Assembly: GCF_014385105.1 (NCBI RefSeq)
Contig: NZ_JACRTE010000003.1
Span: 186,001-250,000, forward strand
Length of the DNA: 64,000 nucleotides
Direction: 5' to 3'
Origin: Qingrenia yutianensis
Lineage (GTDB): Bacteria > Bacillota > Clostridia > UMGS1810
This document shows, in pieces, positions 26,055-35,777 of the stretch (positions are counted from its first letter, which is position 1; each line of letters starts with the position of its first letter). The position numbers and the translations under genes were made by a program. The notes under the pieces are model-generated. The model saw only the letters and a list, made by a program, of their open reading frames with translations, did not search any database and was not told the DNA's origin.

Positions 26055-26915
26055 ATGAATTTCAACGACGAATACAAAAAACGTCTTACGCTTATAAATG
26101 AGCATATTGAAAGTTTTTTTGCAAATGAGTGCAGAAATCTTGAAAGTTTTGTCACCGAGGCGCCTGTTTACAGTGTGTTGAACGGCGGAAAAAGGGTGAG
26201 GGGAATACTCACGCTTGAGGTTGCAAGAATGCTCGGCGGAAATGAAAAAACCGCGCTCGAATTTGCAGCCGCGATTGAGTTTATTCAGGCATATTCGCTT
26301 GTTCACGACGATTTGCCCTGTATGGACGACGACGATTACAGAAGGGGTCAGCTTAGCTGTCACAAAAAATTCGGCGAGGCAAAGGGCGTGCTTTGCGGCG
26401 ACTCGCTTTTAAACCTTGCGTATGAGGTTATGCTTAAAAGCATTTTAAACGGCGGTGACGGCGAGAAAAAAGCGGCGGCGGAAATTGCGCACCGCGCCGG
26501 AATTTTCGGTATGATAAAAGGTCAGCTTATTGACATTGATTTGATGAGCAAAAAAGACATTACGCTCCCCGACGTCGAAAATCTTATCGAATACAAAACA
26601 ACCGCGCTTATATCCGCGGCGGCGCTTGCGGGCGCGCGCATTGCAAACGCGGACGGCGAAGATATTGAAAATATCAAAAATTACGCGTACCACCTCGGCA
26701 CGGCGTTTCAGATAAGGGACGATTTTGAGGACGAGGAGGAGGACAAGCTGAAAGAGGAAGAGGAAAAAACGCCGAACTTTATAAATCTTCTCGGTAAGGA
26801 AAAAGCCATCGAAAAGCTTATTTATCACAGAAATTCGGCGCGTGATATTTTGAAAAAATACGAAAAAAGCGAATTTTTAACGGCTATGAACGAATTTTTG
26901 TTCGGCGCGTTTTAA
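26055..26915 (+). CDS. ispA: Polyprenyl synthetase (farnesyl diphosphate synthase type)
   Basis: A 286-aa short-chain prenyl transferase that condenses IPP with allylic diphosphates. Both Asp-rich motifs are visible: the first as DDLPCMDDDDYRRG near residues 80-93, and the second as RDDFEDEEED, which replaces the usual DDILD. The second site is followed by an unusually acidic/Lys-rich stretch (EEEDKLKEEEEKTPN) in the loop where most homologues have only a few residues. Position after xseB is the standard order for ispA. No dxs gene follows. Confidence 0.92.
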   Translation: MNFNDEYKKRLTLINEHIESFFANECRNLESFVTEAPVYSVLNGGKRVRGILTLEVARMLGGNEKTALEFAAAIEFIQAYSLVHDDLPCMDDDDYRRGQLSCHKKFGEAKGVLCGDSLLNLAYEVMLKSILNGGDGEKKAAAEIAHRAGIFGMIKGQLIDIDLMSKKDITLPDVENLIEYKTTALISAAALAGARIANADGEDIENIKNYAYHLGTAFQIRDDFEDEEEDKLKEEEEKTPNFINLLGKEKAIEKLIYHRNSARDILKKYEKSEFLTAMNEFLFGAF

Positions 26916-26921
26916 AAAATA

Positions 26922-26950
26922 TTGCAAAACCGAAAAAAATATGATACAAT
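26922..26950 (+). promoter_or_regulatory. Sigma-A promoter of pheST
   Basis: TTGCAA (26922-26927) and TACAAT (26945-26950), spacer 17 bases, lie about 80 bases before pheS. No T-box stem I or specifier/antiterminator pattern is visible in this short leader. Confidence 0.65.
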
Positions 26951-27032
26951 GTAAGGATAAAATTTGTATAAATCGGGATAAATTTTGTATAAAATTAGGT
27001 TTACATAAACAACCTCGGAAGGAGTTAAAAAG

Positions 27033-28052
27033 GTGAAACAGCTACTTGAAAAAATCAAAGCGGAAGCCCTCAAAGCGTTGGAAAATTCTGACAAAATGGA
27101 GGAGCTTGAAAGCTTCAGAGTGAAATATCTCGGAAAAAAAGGAGAAATCACGGGCGTTTTGAAAGGGCTCGGATCGGTTGCGGCTGACGAAAGAAAAGAA
27201 GTCGGCGCGCTTGCAAACGAAATCAGAGCGTACATTGAAAAAGGTCTTGCCGAGAAAAAAGCGGCAATGCAGGAAAAAGTTTTGCAGGAAAAGCTTAAAA
27301 AAGAGGTTATCGACGTTACGATGCCCGGCAGAAAAAGCGACATCGGCGGCGCTCATCCTCTTACAATAGTAAGAAAACAGCTTGAAGATATTTTTATGGG
27401 AATGGGATTTTCTATTGCCGAGGGTCCCGAAGTTGAGCTTGATTACTACAATTTCGAGGCGCTCAACATTCCCAAAAACCACCCTTCGCGCGACACGCAG
27501 GATACGTTTTACATCAACGACGATGTGGTTTTGAGAACGCAGACCTCCTCCGTTCAGGTGCGCGTTATGGAAAAAACCAAACCGCCGATAAGGGTTATAT
27601 CCCCCGGCAGAGTGTTCAGAAGCGACGCGGTTGACGCTACACATTCGCCCGTTTTCCACCAGCTTGAGGGTCTTGTTGTTGACAAGGGCATCACAATGGG
27701 CGACCTTAAAGGAACTTTGGAACTGTTTATGAAAAAGCTTTACGGCGACGACGTTAAAATCCGTCTGCGTCCGCACCATTTCCCGTTTACCGAGCCGAGC
27801 GCAGAGGTTGACGTTTCGTGCTTTGTATGCGGAGGAAAAGGTTGCCGTGTATGCAAAAAAGAGGGATTTATAGAAGTTCTCGGCGCAGGTATGGTGCACC
27901 CGAAAGTTTTGAAAGAGTGCGGAATTGACCCCGAAATTTACAGCGGTTTTGCTTTCGGTATCGGTCTTGAGCGTATCGTTATGCGTTCGTATAACATTGA
28001 CGATATGCGTCTTTTGTACGAGAACGATTTAAGATTTTTGAAACAGTTTTAA
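27033..28052 (+). CDS. pheS: Phenylalanine-tRNA ligase alpha subunit
   Basis: A 339-aa class II synthetase subunit. The N-terminal coiled coil (residues 1-85) contacts tRNA; the catalytic part has motif 2-like HSPVFHQLEGLVVDKG and motif 3 (AFGIGLERIVMR). GTG 27033 is supported by GGAAGGAG upstream and by the family start. A CxxC pair (CFVCGGKGCRVC, about residue 265) is a zinc-knuckle-like insertion typical of many bacterial PheS proteins. It is followed 15 bases later by pheT. Confidence 0.96.
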   Translation: MKQLLEKIKAEALKALENSDKMEELESFRVKYLGKKGEITGVLKGLGSVAADERKEVGALANEIRAYIEKGLAEKKAAMQEKVLQEKLKKEVIDVTMPGRKSDIGGAHPLTIVRKQLEDIFMGMGFSIAEGPEVELDYYNFEALNIPKNHPSRDTQDTFYINDDVVLRTQTSSVQVRVMEKTKPPIRVISPGRVFRSDAVDATHSPVFHQLEGLVVDKGITMGDLKGTLELFMKKLYGDDVKIRLRPHHFPFTEPSAEVDVSCFVCGGKGCRVCKKEGFIEVLGAGMVHPKVLKECGIDPEIYSGFAFGIGLERIVMRSYNIDDMRLLYENDLRFLKQF

Positions 28053-28067
28053 CGGAGGTAGCAGAAT

Positions 28068-30440
28068 ATGAAATTTCCAATAAGTTGGCTTAATGATTAT
28101 GTTGATATAAACGGCATTACGTCCGAAGAATTTGCGCACGCAATGACAATGTCGGGTTCAAAGGTTGAGGGCGTTGAAAACGCGGGCGAAGAAATTCAAA
28201 ATGTTGTTGTGGGCAAAATTTTGAAAATTGTGAAACACCCCGACGCGGATAAGCTTGTTATCTGCTCGGTCGATGTGGAAAACGAGGTTTTGCAGATTGT
28301 CACCGGCGCAAAAAATGTGAGCGAGGGCGACTTTGTTCCCGTTGCGCTCCACGGTTCGCATCTCCCGGGCGGAATTGTAATTAAGAAAGGCAAACTCCGC
28401 GGTGTTGAGTCGTGCGGTATGCTCTGCTCAATCGGCGAGCTTAACCTCACTTTGGAGGACGCGCCATATGCGATTGAGGACGGAATTTTAATTTTCGACA
28501 GAGAATATCCGCTCGGTATGGACGTTAAAGAAATTTTCGGTCTTGACGAGGACGTTGTGGAGTTTGAAATTACGCCTAACAGAGCCGATTGCTTCAGCGT
28601 TCTCGGAATAGCGCGCGAGGCGGCGGTAACCTTTGACAAACCGCTTAAAATCGGCGTTCCCGAGGTTCACGAAACAAACGACAAAGTTGAAGACTATGCG
28701 TCTGTTACCGTTCTCGACACAAAAGACTGTATGCGTTATGCGGCGCGCGTTGTCAAAAATGTTAAAATTGCGCCAAGCCCCAAATGGCTTGCGGACAGAC
28801 TTAAATTGAGCGGAATAAGAAGCATTAACAATATCGTAGACATCACAAACTACGTTCTTTTGGAATACGGTCAGCCTATGCACGCTTTTGATTTGGACAA
28901 TGTTGCAGGACACAAAATTATCGTCAGAAAAGCGGAAAACGGCGAAATTATGACCACTCTCGACGAACAGGAAAGAAAGCTTGATGACACTATGCTGGTT
29001 ATCTGCGACGCGGACAAACCCGTTGCGGTTGCCGGTGTTATGGGCGGTCTTAACAGCGAAATCGAGGATACCACAAAGACGCTTTTGTTTGAGTCGGCTT
29101 GCTTTAACGGCGCAAACGTACGTCTTACCGCAAAAAAACTCGGACTCCGCACCGAGGCGTCGTCGCGCTACGAAAAAGGTCTTGACCCCGAAAACGTTAT
29201 CGGTGCAATAAACCGTGCGTGCGAACTTGTTGAAATGCTCGGCGCCGGCGAGGTTGTGTCGGGAATAATCGACGTTGACAATTCGGACAAAACTCCGCAT
29301 ATTCTGCCGTTCAGACCCGATTACATCAACGCTTTTCTCGGAACGGACATTTCAAAAGAAGAAATGATTAAAACTCTCACCGCTTTTGAGTTTAAAGTGG
29401 ACGGAGATAAGGTTACCGTCCCCACGTTCCGCGCGGACGTTGAGGGCGAGGCGGATATTGCCGAGGAAGTGGCAAGAATTTACGGCTATGACAAAATCAA
29501 ATCGTCGCCTTTGCGCGGTGAAACAACCCAGGGTATGAAAACAAAAGAGCAGAAACTTGTCAACAAAATCGAGGAGGCGGCAATCGCACAGGGTCACTAC
29601 GAAACAATGACTTTCTCGTTTGTTTCGCCCGATATATTCGACAAAATCAACACGAACGACGAAAACTTGCGCAACGCGGTTGTTATCACAAATCCGCTCG
29701 GCAAAGACTGCTCCATTATGCGCACAACGCTTATTCCGTCGATGATGGACACAATTTCGTACAACTACAATCAGCGTACACCGCAGGGAAAATTCTTTGA
29801 AATCGCAAAGGTTTACCTTCCCGTTAACGGCGAAAAACTTCCCGACGAGCGCAAGGAAATCTGCCTCGGAATGTACGGAAACTACGATTTTTACGATATG
29901 AAAGGCAGTGCGGAAAGTATTCTCGACGCGCTCAATATTAAAAATTACGAATTTGAGGCGGAAACCGAAAACACCACTTTCCACCCCGGCAGATGCGCAA
30001 ACATTATGTGCCAAGGAAAGAAAATCGGTATAATCGGTGAGCTTCACCCGACGGTGCTTAAAAACTACTCGGTCGGCGCAAAAGCGTATATCGCGGTACT
30101 CGACATAAGAGAATTAAACGAGATGTCAAACAATAACATTCAGTATAAAGCACTCCCGAAATTCCCGGCGGTTACAAGGGATATGGCGCTTATCGCAGAC
30201 GACGCGGTAACGGTTGGCGAGATTGAAAAAATCATTAAAAAATGCTCGGGTAAAATTCTTGAGGACGTTAAGCTTTTCGACGTTTACAAGGGTGAGCAGA
30301 TTGAAAAAGGCAAAAAGAGCCTTGCATTTTCGGTTATCTACCGTGCGGACGACAGAACTCTTACCGATGACGAAATTTCGGCTGTTTTTGATAAGACGAT
30401 AAAACAGATTGCCGAAAAGACAGGCGCACAGCTTAGATAA
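28068..30440 (+). CDS. pheT: Phenylalanine-tRNA ligase beta subunit
   Basis: A 790-aa subunit of normal length. Domain order: EMAP-like tRNA-binding domain (about 40-150), B3/B4 editing domain, B5 domain, synthetase-like core, and the C-terminal FDX-ACB anticodon-binding domain (from LPKFPAVTRDMALIAD). The start ATG has GGAGG upstream. It forms the heterotetramer with PheS. Confidence 0.96.
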   Translation: MKFPISWLNDYVDINGITSEEFAHAMTMSGSKVEGVENAGEEIQNVVVGKILKIVKHPDADKLVICSVDVENEVLQIVTGAKNVSEGDFVPVALHGSHLPGGIVIKKGKLRGVESCGMLCSIGELNLTLEDAPYAIEDGILIFDREYPLGMDVKEIFGLDEDVVEFEITPNRADCFSVLGIAREAAVTFDKPLKIGVPEVHETNDKVEDYASVTVLDTKDCMRYAARVVKNVKIAPSPKWLADRLKLSGIRSINNIVDITNYVLLEYGQPMHAFDLDNVAGHKIIVRKAENGEIMTTLDEQERKLDDTMLVICDADKPVAVAGVMGGLNSEIEDTTKTLLFESACFNGANVRLTAKKLGLRTEASSRYEKGLDPENVIGAINRACELVEMLGAGEVVSGIIDVDNSDKTPHILPFRPDYINAFLGTDISKEEMIKTLTAFEFKVDGDKVTVPTFRADVEGEADIAEEVARIYGYDKIKSSPLRGETTQGMKTKEQKLVNKIEEAAIAQGHYETMTFSFVSPDIFDKINTNDENLRNAVVITNPLGKDCSIMRTTLIPSMMDTISYNYNQRTPQGKFFEIAKVYLPVNGEKLPDERKEICLGMYGNYDFYDMKGSAESILDALNIKNYEFEAETENTTFHPGRCANIMCQGKKIGIIGELHPTVLKNYSVGAKAYIAVLDIRELNEMSNNNIQYKALPKFPAVTRDMALIADDAVTVGEIEKIIKKCSGKILEDVKLFDVYKGEQIEKGKKSLAFSVIYRADDRTLTDDEISAVFDKTIKQIAEKTGAQLR

Positions 30441-30490
30441 ACCGAAAAAAGGCTTTGTAAAAATTCAAAATTTTTAAGGAGGTAAGGATT

Positions 30491-30742
30491 ATGGAATTTA
30501 ACGAAACTATGGTGTTCAACGGCAGTGTTGATAAGCAGGCGCTTATTAAGGAAACACTTTCAACGGTGTATGAGGCTCTGAAAATAAAAGGCTACAATCC
30601 GATAAGCCAGCTTGTCGGCTACATTATGTCGGGCGACCCCACCTACATCACAAGCTACAACAATGCCAGAAGCCTTATTTCAAAACTTGAAAGAGATGAA
30701 ATTTTAGAGGAGCTTTTCAAGGAATATTTGAGAGATAAATAA
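30491..30742 (+). CDS. ireB: IreB family regulatory phosphoprotein
   Basis: An 83-aa protein of the UPF0297/IreB family, a substrate of the Ser/Thr kinase IreK in enterococci with a role in envelope stress. Conserved stretches are ALKIKGYNPISQLVGYIMSG and DPTYITSYNNARSLI, with an N-terminal Thr-containing acidic start. A strong AAGGAGG precedes it. In many Firmicutes it is followed by ruvX and a DUF1292 gene; here murJ follows after one base. Confidence 0.93.
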   Translation: MEFNETMVFNGSVDKQALIKETLSTVYEALKIKGYNPISQLVGYIMSGDPTYITSYNNARSLISKLERDEILEELFKEYLRDK

Positions 30743-30743
30743 T

Positions 30744-32309
30744 ATGAAATTTTCCCAAAAGAAAACAAAAAATGCGGCGGTTACGGCGATAATCGTATCG
30801 GCGGCAATGCTTTTGTCCAAGTTTTTCGGTATGCTCCGCGATATTTTAATCGCATACCTTTACGGCACCGAAAGCGTCAACGCCATTGCGTTTTCCACCG
30901 CATCAAGAATACCCCTTTTGTTTTTCGATATTGCGCTCGGAACTGCCGTAACGGCGGCATTTATTCCGATTTACAACGAATTTCTGCAAAAGGGCGAAAG
31001 AGAAAAAGCACAGGATTTTTCAAACAAATTCATTACGCTCGTGTCAATCGTCACCCTCGTTATGGTGACGGTCGGCATCGCGTTTTCGGGCACGGTTGTG
31101 CGCATAATCGCAGGCGGTCTTGACGGCGAAAAATTAAGCCTTGCATCGGGACTTGTCAAAATACTGTTCCCCGCGATTTTCATAACGGGCGTTGCATATT
31201 GCCTTGTCGGCATTTTGCAGTCGGACGGAGAATTTGTAATTCCTGCGCTTATTTCGCTTGTTTCAAACGCGTTTTTAATTTTGTATATTATCATTTTCGG
31301 TGACAAATTCGGCGTTTGGGGCATTGCGGTGTCTATGCTTATCGGCTGGATTTTGCAGATTGTCATTCAAATTCCTCCGCTTGTTAAAATGAAATATAGG
31401 CTTAAAATTAAAAATCCGTTCGGCGACGAAAACATAAAGCGCGTGTGCCTTTTGGCGCTCCCGATTATAGTCAGCGCGTGGGTTCAGCCGATTAACACAA
31501 TGATAAATATAAACCTCGCGTCGGGCTTAAGCGGCGGTGCGGCGGTGCCTGCGCTGGACTACGCAAATAAGCTTTATATAATTCTCGTGGGCGTGTTTAC
31601 GTATACCATAACCAACCTCACATTTCCGTCGCTTTCGCGCTATGCGGCGGCGCACGATATGGAATCATTTGCCGAAACGGTGCGAAAATCGGTTAAATAC
31701 GTAATTTTCATCATTGCGCCGGTTATGGCAGGGTTTATGCTGTTGTCAACGCCCATTATCAGCGTGTTTTACGAGCGCGGTGCGTTTGACGCGTCGTCAA
31801 CGCGCCTTACTTCAACGGCACTGTTTTTCTACTCAATCGGAATGGTCGGGTTCGGCATAAATGAGGTGATGAACAAATCGTTTTACGCGCTCCAGGACGG
31901 CAAAACTCCTATGCGCGCGTCGGTTGCAGGCATATGCGTAAACATTGCGCTGTCGGTTTCTGCGGTGGTTTTCGTTAAAACGGGGCTTGAGGGACTCGCA
32001 TTTGCGGCGTCGGTTGCGGCGAATATTATCGGTTTCGGACTCCTCATCCTTTTGAGCAGACGCGTTAAAAATATTTTTACCAAAGACCTTTTTGCGTCGG
32101 CGGTAAAAAGCATTATTTCCGCGGTTGTTATGTGCGCGGTTGTCATTTTTGTAAAAAACGCACTGCCGTTTGCAAATAAGTATTTACAGCTTTTTGTGCC
32201 TGCGGTGTCGGGTGCGGTTGTTTATGTTGTAATGTGCGTTATATTAAAATCCGAAGAATTTTTCGGAATACTAAAAACAGTTATGAGAAAATTTTTAAAG
32301 GAGGCGTAA
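30744..32309 (+). CDS. murJ: Lipid II flippase MurJ
   Basis: A 521-aa polytopic membrane protein of the MviN/MurJ family with about 14 helices, which flips lipid II for peptidoglycan synthesis. The N-terminus has SKFFGMLRDILIAYLYG, with the conserved Arg of the central cavity; VYERGAFD lies near residue 345. Its ATG follows the ireB stop by one base, and the next gene begins 3 bases after its stop, so it sits in a run of envelope genes. Confidence 0.93.
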   Translation: MKFSQKKTKNAAVTAIIVSAAMLLSKFFGMLRDILIAYLYGTESVNAIAFSTASRIPLLFFDIALGTAVTAAFIPIYNEFLQKGEREKAQDFSNKFITLVSIVTLVMVTVGIAFSGTVVRIIAGGLDGEKLSLASGLVKILFPAIFITGVAYCLVGILQSDGEFVIPALISLVSNAFLILYIIIFGDKFGVWGIAVSMLIGWILQIVIQIPPLVKMKYRLKIKNPFGDENIKRVCLLALPIIVSAWVQPINTMININLASGLSGGAAVPALDYANKLYIILVGVFTYTITNLTFPSLSRYAAAHDMESFAETVRKSVKYVIFIIAPVMAGFMLLSTPIISVFYERGAFDASSTRLTSTALFFYSIGMVGFGINEVMNKSFYALQDGKTPMRASVAGICVNIALSVSAVVFVKTGLEGLAFAASVAANIIGFGLLILLSRRVKNIFTKDLFASAVKSIISAVVMCAVVIFVKNALPFANKYLQLFVPAVSGAVVYVVMCVILKSEEFFGILKTVMRKFLKEA

Positions 32310-32312
32310 AAT

Positions 32313-34181
32313 TTGGAAAAAAGCTTGGTTTTAACATTTTTAATAAATTTTTTCAATAGGTTTTCCGCCTGCTTTAAAGGCAGTATTTTAAAGAAAATCG
32401 AAGATTTTTTTGCGAATATTTTCAAAAAAGACGCGCAAAAAAGTTTTTTTGTAAGATTTTTCACAAAAGCGCCGAATTTAAGCAATGCGGTGTCAAACAG
32501 TGCAATCGCAAGGTTTTTCCTGGCGATATGTAACTTTTTTGCAAAGATTATCAGAGGCGCGGTGAAAATTTTGAAAAAATCCGCGGTTCTTAACGGGATT
32601 TTGTGGCTTTACGATAACGTTTTCGACATTTCTCTGCGCACCTACGGCTTATTTTTGCTCGCTTTTTCGGTTGTTTACGAGGCGGTGCTGGTTATAAGCG
32701 GAGGTTCGGGCGGAATAATCGCGCTTGCGGCGGCGATTTTCTCGGCAGTTTTGATTTTGCTCAACATATCGCTTTCGGCGATGTTCAAAAACAGCGTACT
32801 TATTAAAAAAATAATGCTCTATTTCGGCATTGACCTTGAACAGAGCGCAAAAACGGTTAAAACAACGCGTTTTTGCGGTGCGGTTTTTTTAGGTTTGGGC
32901 GCGCTGTGCGGTGCGGTGACGGCATATGTTCCGCCGTTGTACGTTTTTGCGGCGGTTATAGCATTTTGCGGTGTCAGTGCGGTTTTGATAAACTTTAAAA
33001 CGGGCATATACATCATAGCCGGACTTTTCCCGTTTCTGCCGACAATGGCGGTTGCGGGACTTATGCTCCTCACGTTTTTGTCAATGCTTTTAAAGCTTGC
33101 GTACGACGAAAATTTCAAATTTACAAAAACAAATCTTGACGTGTTTATTCTGCTTTTCGCACTTGTAATGTTCATTTCGTCGGTCACGTCGTTCGCACGA
33201 AACAGCAGTATGAAAATATTTATGGTTTACTCCGTTTTTATGATGGGATATTTTATCATCACAAACACGGTGAAAAACAAAAAAAGCCTGTATCTTATGT
33301 TTTCGATTATGACCGTTTCGGCGGTTCTGGTCGCGCTCTACGGCATTTATCAGCACATTTTCGGCTTTGCCGAAGGCACAACGTGGACGGACACCGAAAT
33401 GTTTACAGATATACAAACAAGGGTTGTTTCGACGTTCGGTAACCCGAATGTTTTGGGCGAATATCTTCTTTTGATGATACCTGCCGTGTGCGCGTTTGTG
33501 TGGAACGCACCGAAAATCGGCAACCGCGTTGTAAACCTTTTGCCTCTCGGACTTTTGGGACTTTGTATGATTTTCACGTATTCGCGCGGAAACTGGCTCG
33601 GACTTATCGCGGCGGCGGTGATTTTCGTGTCGTTTTACGACAGAAAATTCATATGGCTCGGCATAATGCTTGTGCTCTTGTCACCGCTCTTTATGCCTCA
33701 AAGCATTGTAAACCGATTTCTTTCAATCGGTGACGTTTCGGACACCTCGACATCCTACCGCGTTTACATTTGGTTCGGTACAATAAAGATGCTCAAAGAC
33801 TACTGGTTCTGCGGTATCGGCCCCGGCACAGAGGCGTTTAATATGATTTATCCGCATTATGCGTATGCGTCGATTGTCGCGCCTCATTCGCACAATTTGT
33901 ATCTGCAAATTCTTGCTGAAAACGGAATTTTGGGGATTTTGGTGTTCCTTGCACTGCTGATTGTGCTTTTCAAAGACTCAATTTCGGCAATAACGGGCGC
34001 AAAAAAAAGCTATGCAAAAGCGTGCTGTACCGCGCTTACGGCAGGCTTGGCAGGCTATCTTGTGCAGGGCGTGTTCGACAACGTTTGGTATAACAACCGA
34101 ATTGTTATGATGTTTTTTATGTTTCTTGCCCTTTTGGAATGTTCGGTTTTGATTTTGCGAAAGGGGGAGGCGAATGATTAA
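32313..34181 (+). CDS. O-antigen ligase / polymerase family membrane protein
   Basis: A 622-aa protein with a Lys/Phe-rich N-terminal tail and about 12 membrane helices. The Wzy_C-type motifs are present: FGNPNVLGEYLLL, TYSRGNWLGL, and APHSHNLYLQILAENGILG in the second half, as in O-antigen ligases and polysaccharide polymerases. TTG 32313 is set by AAAGGAGG upstream. In a Gram-positive cell it more likely polymerises or attaches a surface polysaccharide. It overlaps the next glycosyltransferase by 8 bases. Confidence 0.85.
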   Translation: MEKSLVLTFLINFFNRFSACFKGSILKKIEDFFANIFKKDAQKSFFVRFFTKAPNLSNAVSNSAIARFFLAICNFFAKIIRGAVKILKKSAVLNGILWLYDNVFDISLRTYGLFLLAFSVVYEAVLVISGGSGGIIALAAAIFSAVLILLNISLSAMFKNSVLIKKIMLYFGIDLEQSAKTVKTTRFCGAVFLGLGALCGAVTAYVPPLYVFAAVIAFCGVSAVLINFKTGIYIIAGLFPFLPTMAVAGLMLLTFLSMLLKLAYDENFKFTKTNLDVFILLFALVMFISSVTSFARNSSMKIFMVYSVFMMGYFIITNTVKNKKSLYLMFSIMTVSAVLVALYGIYQHIFGFAEGTTWTDTEMFTDIQTRVVSTFGNPNVLGEYLLLMIPAVCAFVWNAPKIGNRVVNLLPLGLLGLCMIFTYSRGNWLGLIAAAVIFVSFYDRKFIWLGIMLVLLSPLFMPQSIVNRFLSIGDVSDTSTSYRVYIWFGTIKMLKDYWFCGIGPGTEAFNMIYPHYAYASIVAPHSHNLYLQILAENGILGILVFLALLIVLFKDSISAITGAKKSYAKACCTALTAGLAGYLVQGVFDNVWYNNRIVMMFFMFLALLECSVLILRKGEAND

Positions 34182-35298
34182 AGTTGTAAACGTCACCTCC
34201 GACGCGAATATCGGCGGTGCGGGAAAATGTATTCTCACATTTTTAAAGCATTACGACCGAAAAAAATACGATCTTACGGTGATTGTTCCGCCGAAAAGTC
34301 TGCTTATACCCGAAATAGAAGCGCTTGGCGGAAAATATATTGAGGTTGAGGGAATAAGCGATAAATCGCTTGATATAAACGGAATAAAGGCGCTCAAAAA
34401 AGCGTTTGCAAAGATTAAACCCGACATTGTTCACGCGCACGCAGTAATGAGCGCGCGCATTGCGGCAAAAATATCGGGCGCAAAAATCATCTACACGCGT
34501 CACAGCGTTTTTGAACCGCCGAAAAAGATTTCGCACGGCATAGGAAAGTTTATAAACGGTGCGGTGAATAATTTTTTTGCGGATAAAATTATCGCGGTAG
34601 CCGAGGCGGCAAAGGATAATCTCACAAAAACGGGAGTTTCCGAAAAGAAGATTACCGTCATAAAAAACGGCGTGGATTCTCTTAAACGGTATGATGCCGA
34701 AACGATTGCAAAAATTAAGTCAAACTACGGAATAAATGACGAATTTGTGCTGTCAATCGCGGCACGGCTCACCTATGTGAAAGGTCATAAATACATCTTG
34801 AAAGCCGTGAAAATGCTTGCGGACGACGGCGAAAACTTTAAGCTTATAATCGCAGGCACGGGTGAATATGAGGACGAAATCAAAAATGAAATCTCGGCGC
34901 TGAACCTCGAAAACAATGTTATTATGGCTGGGTTTGTCAAGGACGTTGAAGCGCTTAACAACATCACCGATTTAAACCTCAACTTTTCGTTCGGTACGGA
35001 GGCGACCAGCCTTTCGCTGCTGGAGGGAATGAGCCTCGGCATCCCGGCGGTTGTCAGCGATTTCGGCGGAAATCCGGGTGTTATCAGGGATAACGAAAAC
35101 GGATTTTTGGTGCCGAGCAAGGATTATAAATCGCTTTATGAAAAAATTAAGCTTGCAATGGACGATAAAGAACTTTACAAGCGTCTTTGCGAGGGGAGCC
35201 GGCGCATTTTTGAAAGCGAATTTACCGCCGATAAGGTGACACGGCGCATAGAGAGCGTTTATGACGAGGTTATTTTGCAGAAGGAGAAACGAAAATGA
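34174..35298 (+). CDS. Glycosyltransferase family 4 protein
   Basis: A 374-aa GT-B enzyme. The acceptor-side loop is SDANIGGAGKCILTFLKHY near the N-terminus; the donor site contains SLSLLEGMSLGIPAVVSDFGGNPGV, the GT4 nucleotide-sugar-binding pattern. It probably adds a sugar to an undecaprenyl-linked surface glycan. The gene overlaps the O-antigen-ligase-like gene before it and the DUF4330 gene after it (4 bases, ATGA), so all three are coupled. Confidence 0.88.
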   Translation: MIKVVNVTSDANIGGAGKCILTFLKHYDRKKYDLTVIVPPKSLLIPEIEALGGKYIEVEGISDKSLDINGIKALKKAFAKIKPDIVHAHAVMSARIAAKISGAKIIYTRHSVFEPPKKISHGIGKFINGAVNNFFADKIIAVAEAAKDNLTKTGVSEKKITVIKNGVDSLKRYDAETIAKIKSNYGINDEFVLSIAARLTYVKGHKYILKAVKMLADDGENFKLIIAGTGEYEDEIKNEISALNLENNVIMAGFVKDVEALNNITDLNLNFSFGTEATSLSLLEGMSLGIPAVVSDFGGNPGVIRDNENGFLVPSKDYKSLYEKIKLAMDDKELYKRLCEGSRRIFESEFTADKVTRRIESVYDEVILQKEKRK

Positions 35299-35762
35299 AG
35301 AAAAAATTGAGCATAATTGATATACTTATCATTTTGATTGCCGTTGTATGCGCGGTTTTTGCAGTGAAATATTTTACCGCGAATTCAAAAAAGGCATATA
35401 ACGTGCCCGAGGTTTCGTACGTTGTGGAATTAAAATCGCTTTCCGACGAGTATCTTGACGTTTTCAAAGAGGGTGACAAAATCACCGACGGCGTTAAGGG
35501 CGGTTATCTCGGAAGCGTTAAAAAAGTTGAGATAAAAGACAACGTTGAAACGCGCGAGGATGCCGAAAACGGCAGATTTGTGCAGTCGTCGTTTGAAAAC
35601 CGCAAGGACGTGTATCTTACAATTTCGGGCGTGCCGACAACATATACCGACGACGAAATCCTTTTTGCGACACAGGAAATCAAAATCGGAAAACAGCTTC
35701 ATATGAAGTCGAAAAACTATGTCGGACACGGCTACATCATTTCGGTAAACGACGGTAAATAA
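35295..35762 (+). CDS. DUF4330-type membrane-anchored protein, copy 1
   Basis: A 155-aa protein with one N-terminal membrane helix (IIDILIILIAVVCAVFAVKYF) and an extracytoplasmic beta-rich domain. Features such as EGDKITDGVKGGYLGSVKKVE and the DVYLTISG stretch match the DUF4330 family. Function is unknown. The next gene encodes a similar protein with the same layout, so the pair arose by duplication. Both sit at the end of a surface-polysaccharide group. A role in export or cell-wall anchoring is inference. Confidence 0.75.
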   Translation: MKKKLSIIDILIILIAVVCAVFAVKYFTANSKKAYNVPEVSYVVELKSLSDEYLDVFKEGDKITDGVKGGYLGSVKKVEIKDNVETREDAENGRFVQSSFENRKDVYLTISGVPTTYTDDEILFATQEIKIGKQLHMKSKNYVGHGYIISVNDGK

Positions 35763-35777
35763 GGGGGCGGATTGAAA

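Noticed and set aside
26916..27032. T-box leader before pheST
   Set aside because: Leader is too short after the promoter and lacks an antiterminator/terminator pair.
28488..29300. 270-residue open frame antisense to pheT
   Set aside because: Entirely inside the pheT core with no start signal; pheT reads as a full-length conserved protein.
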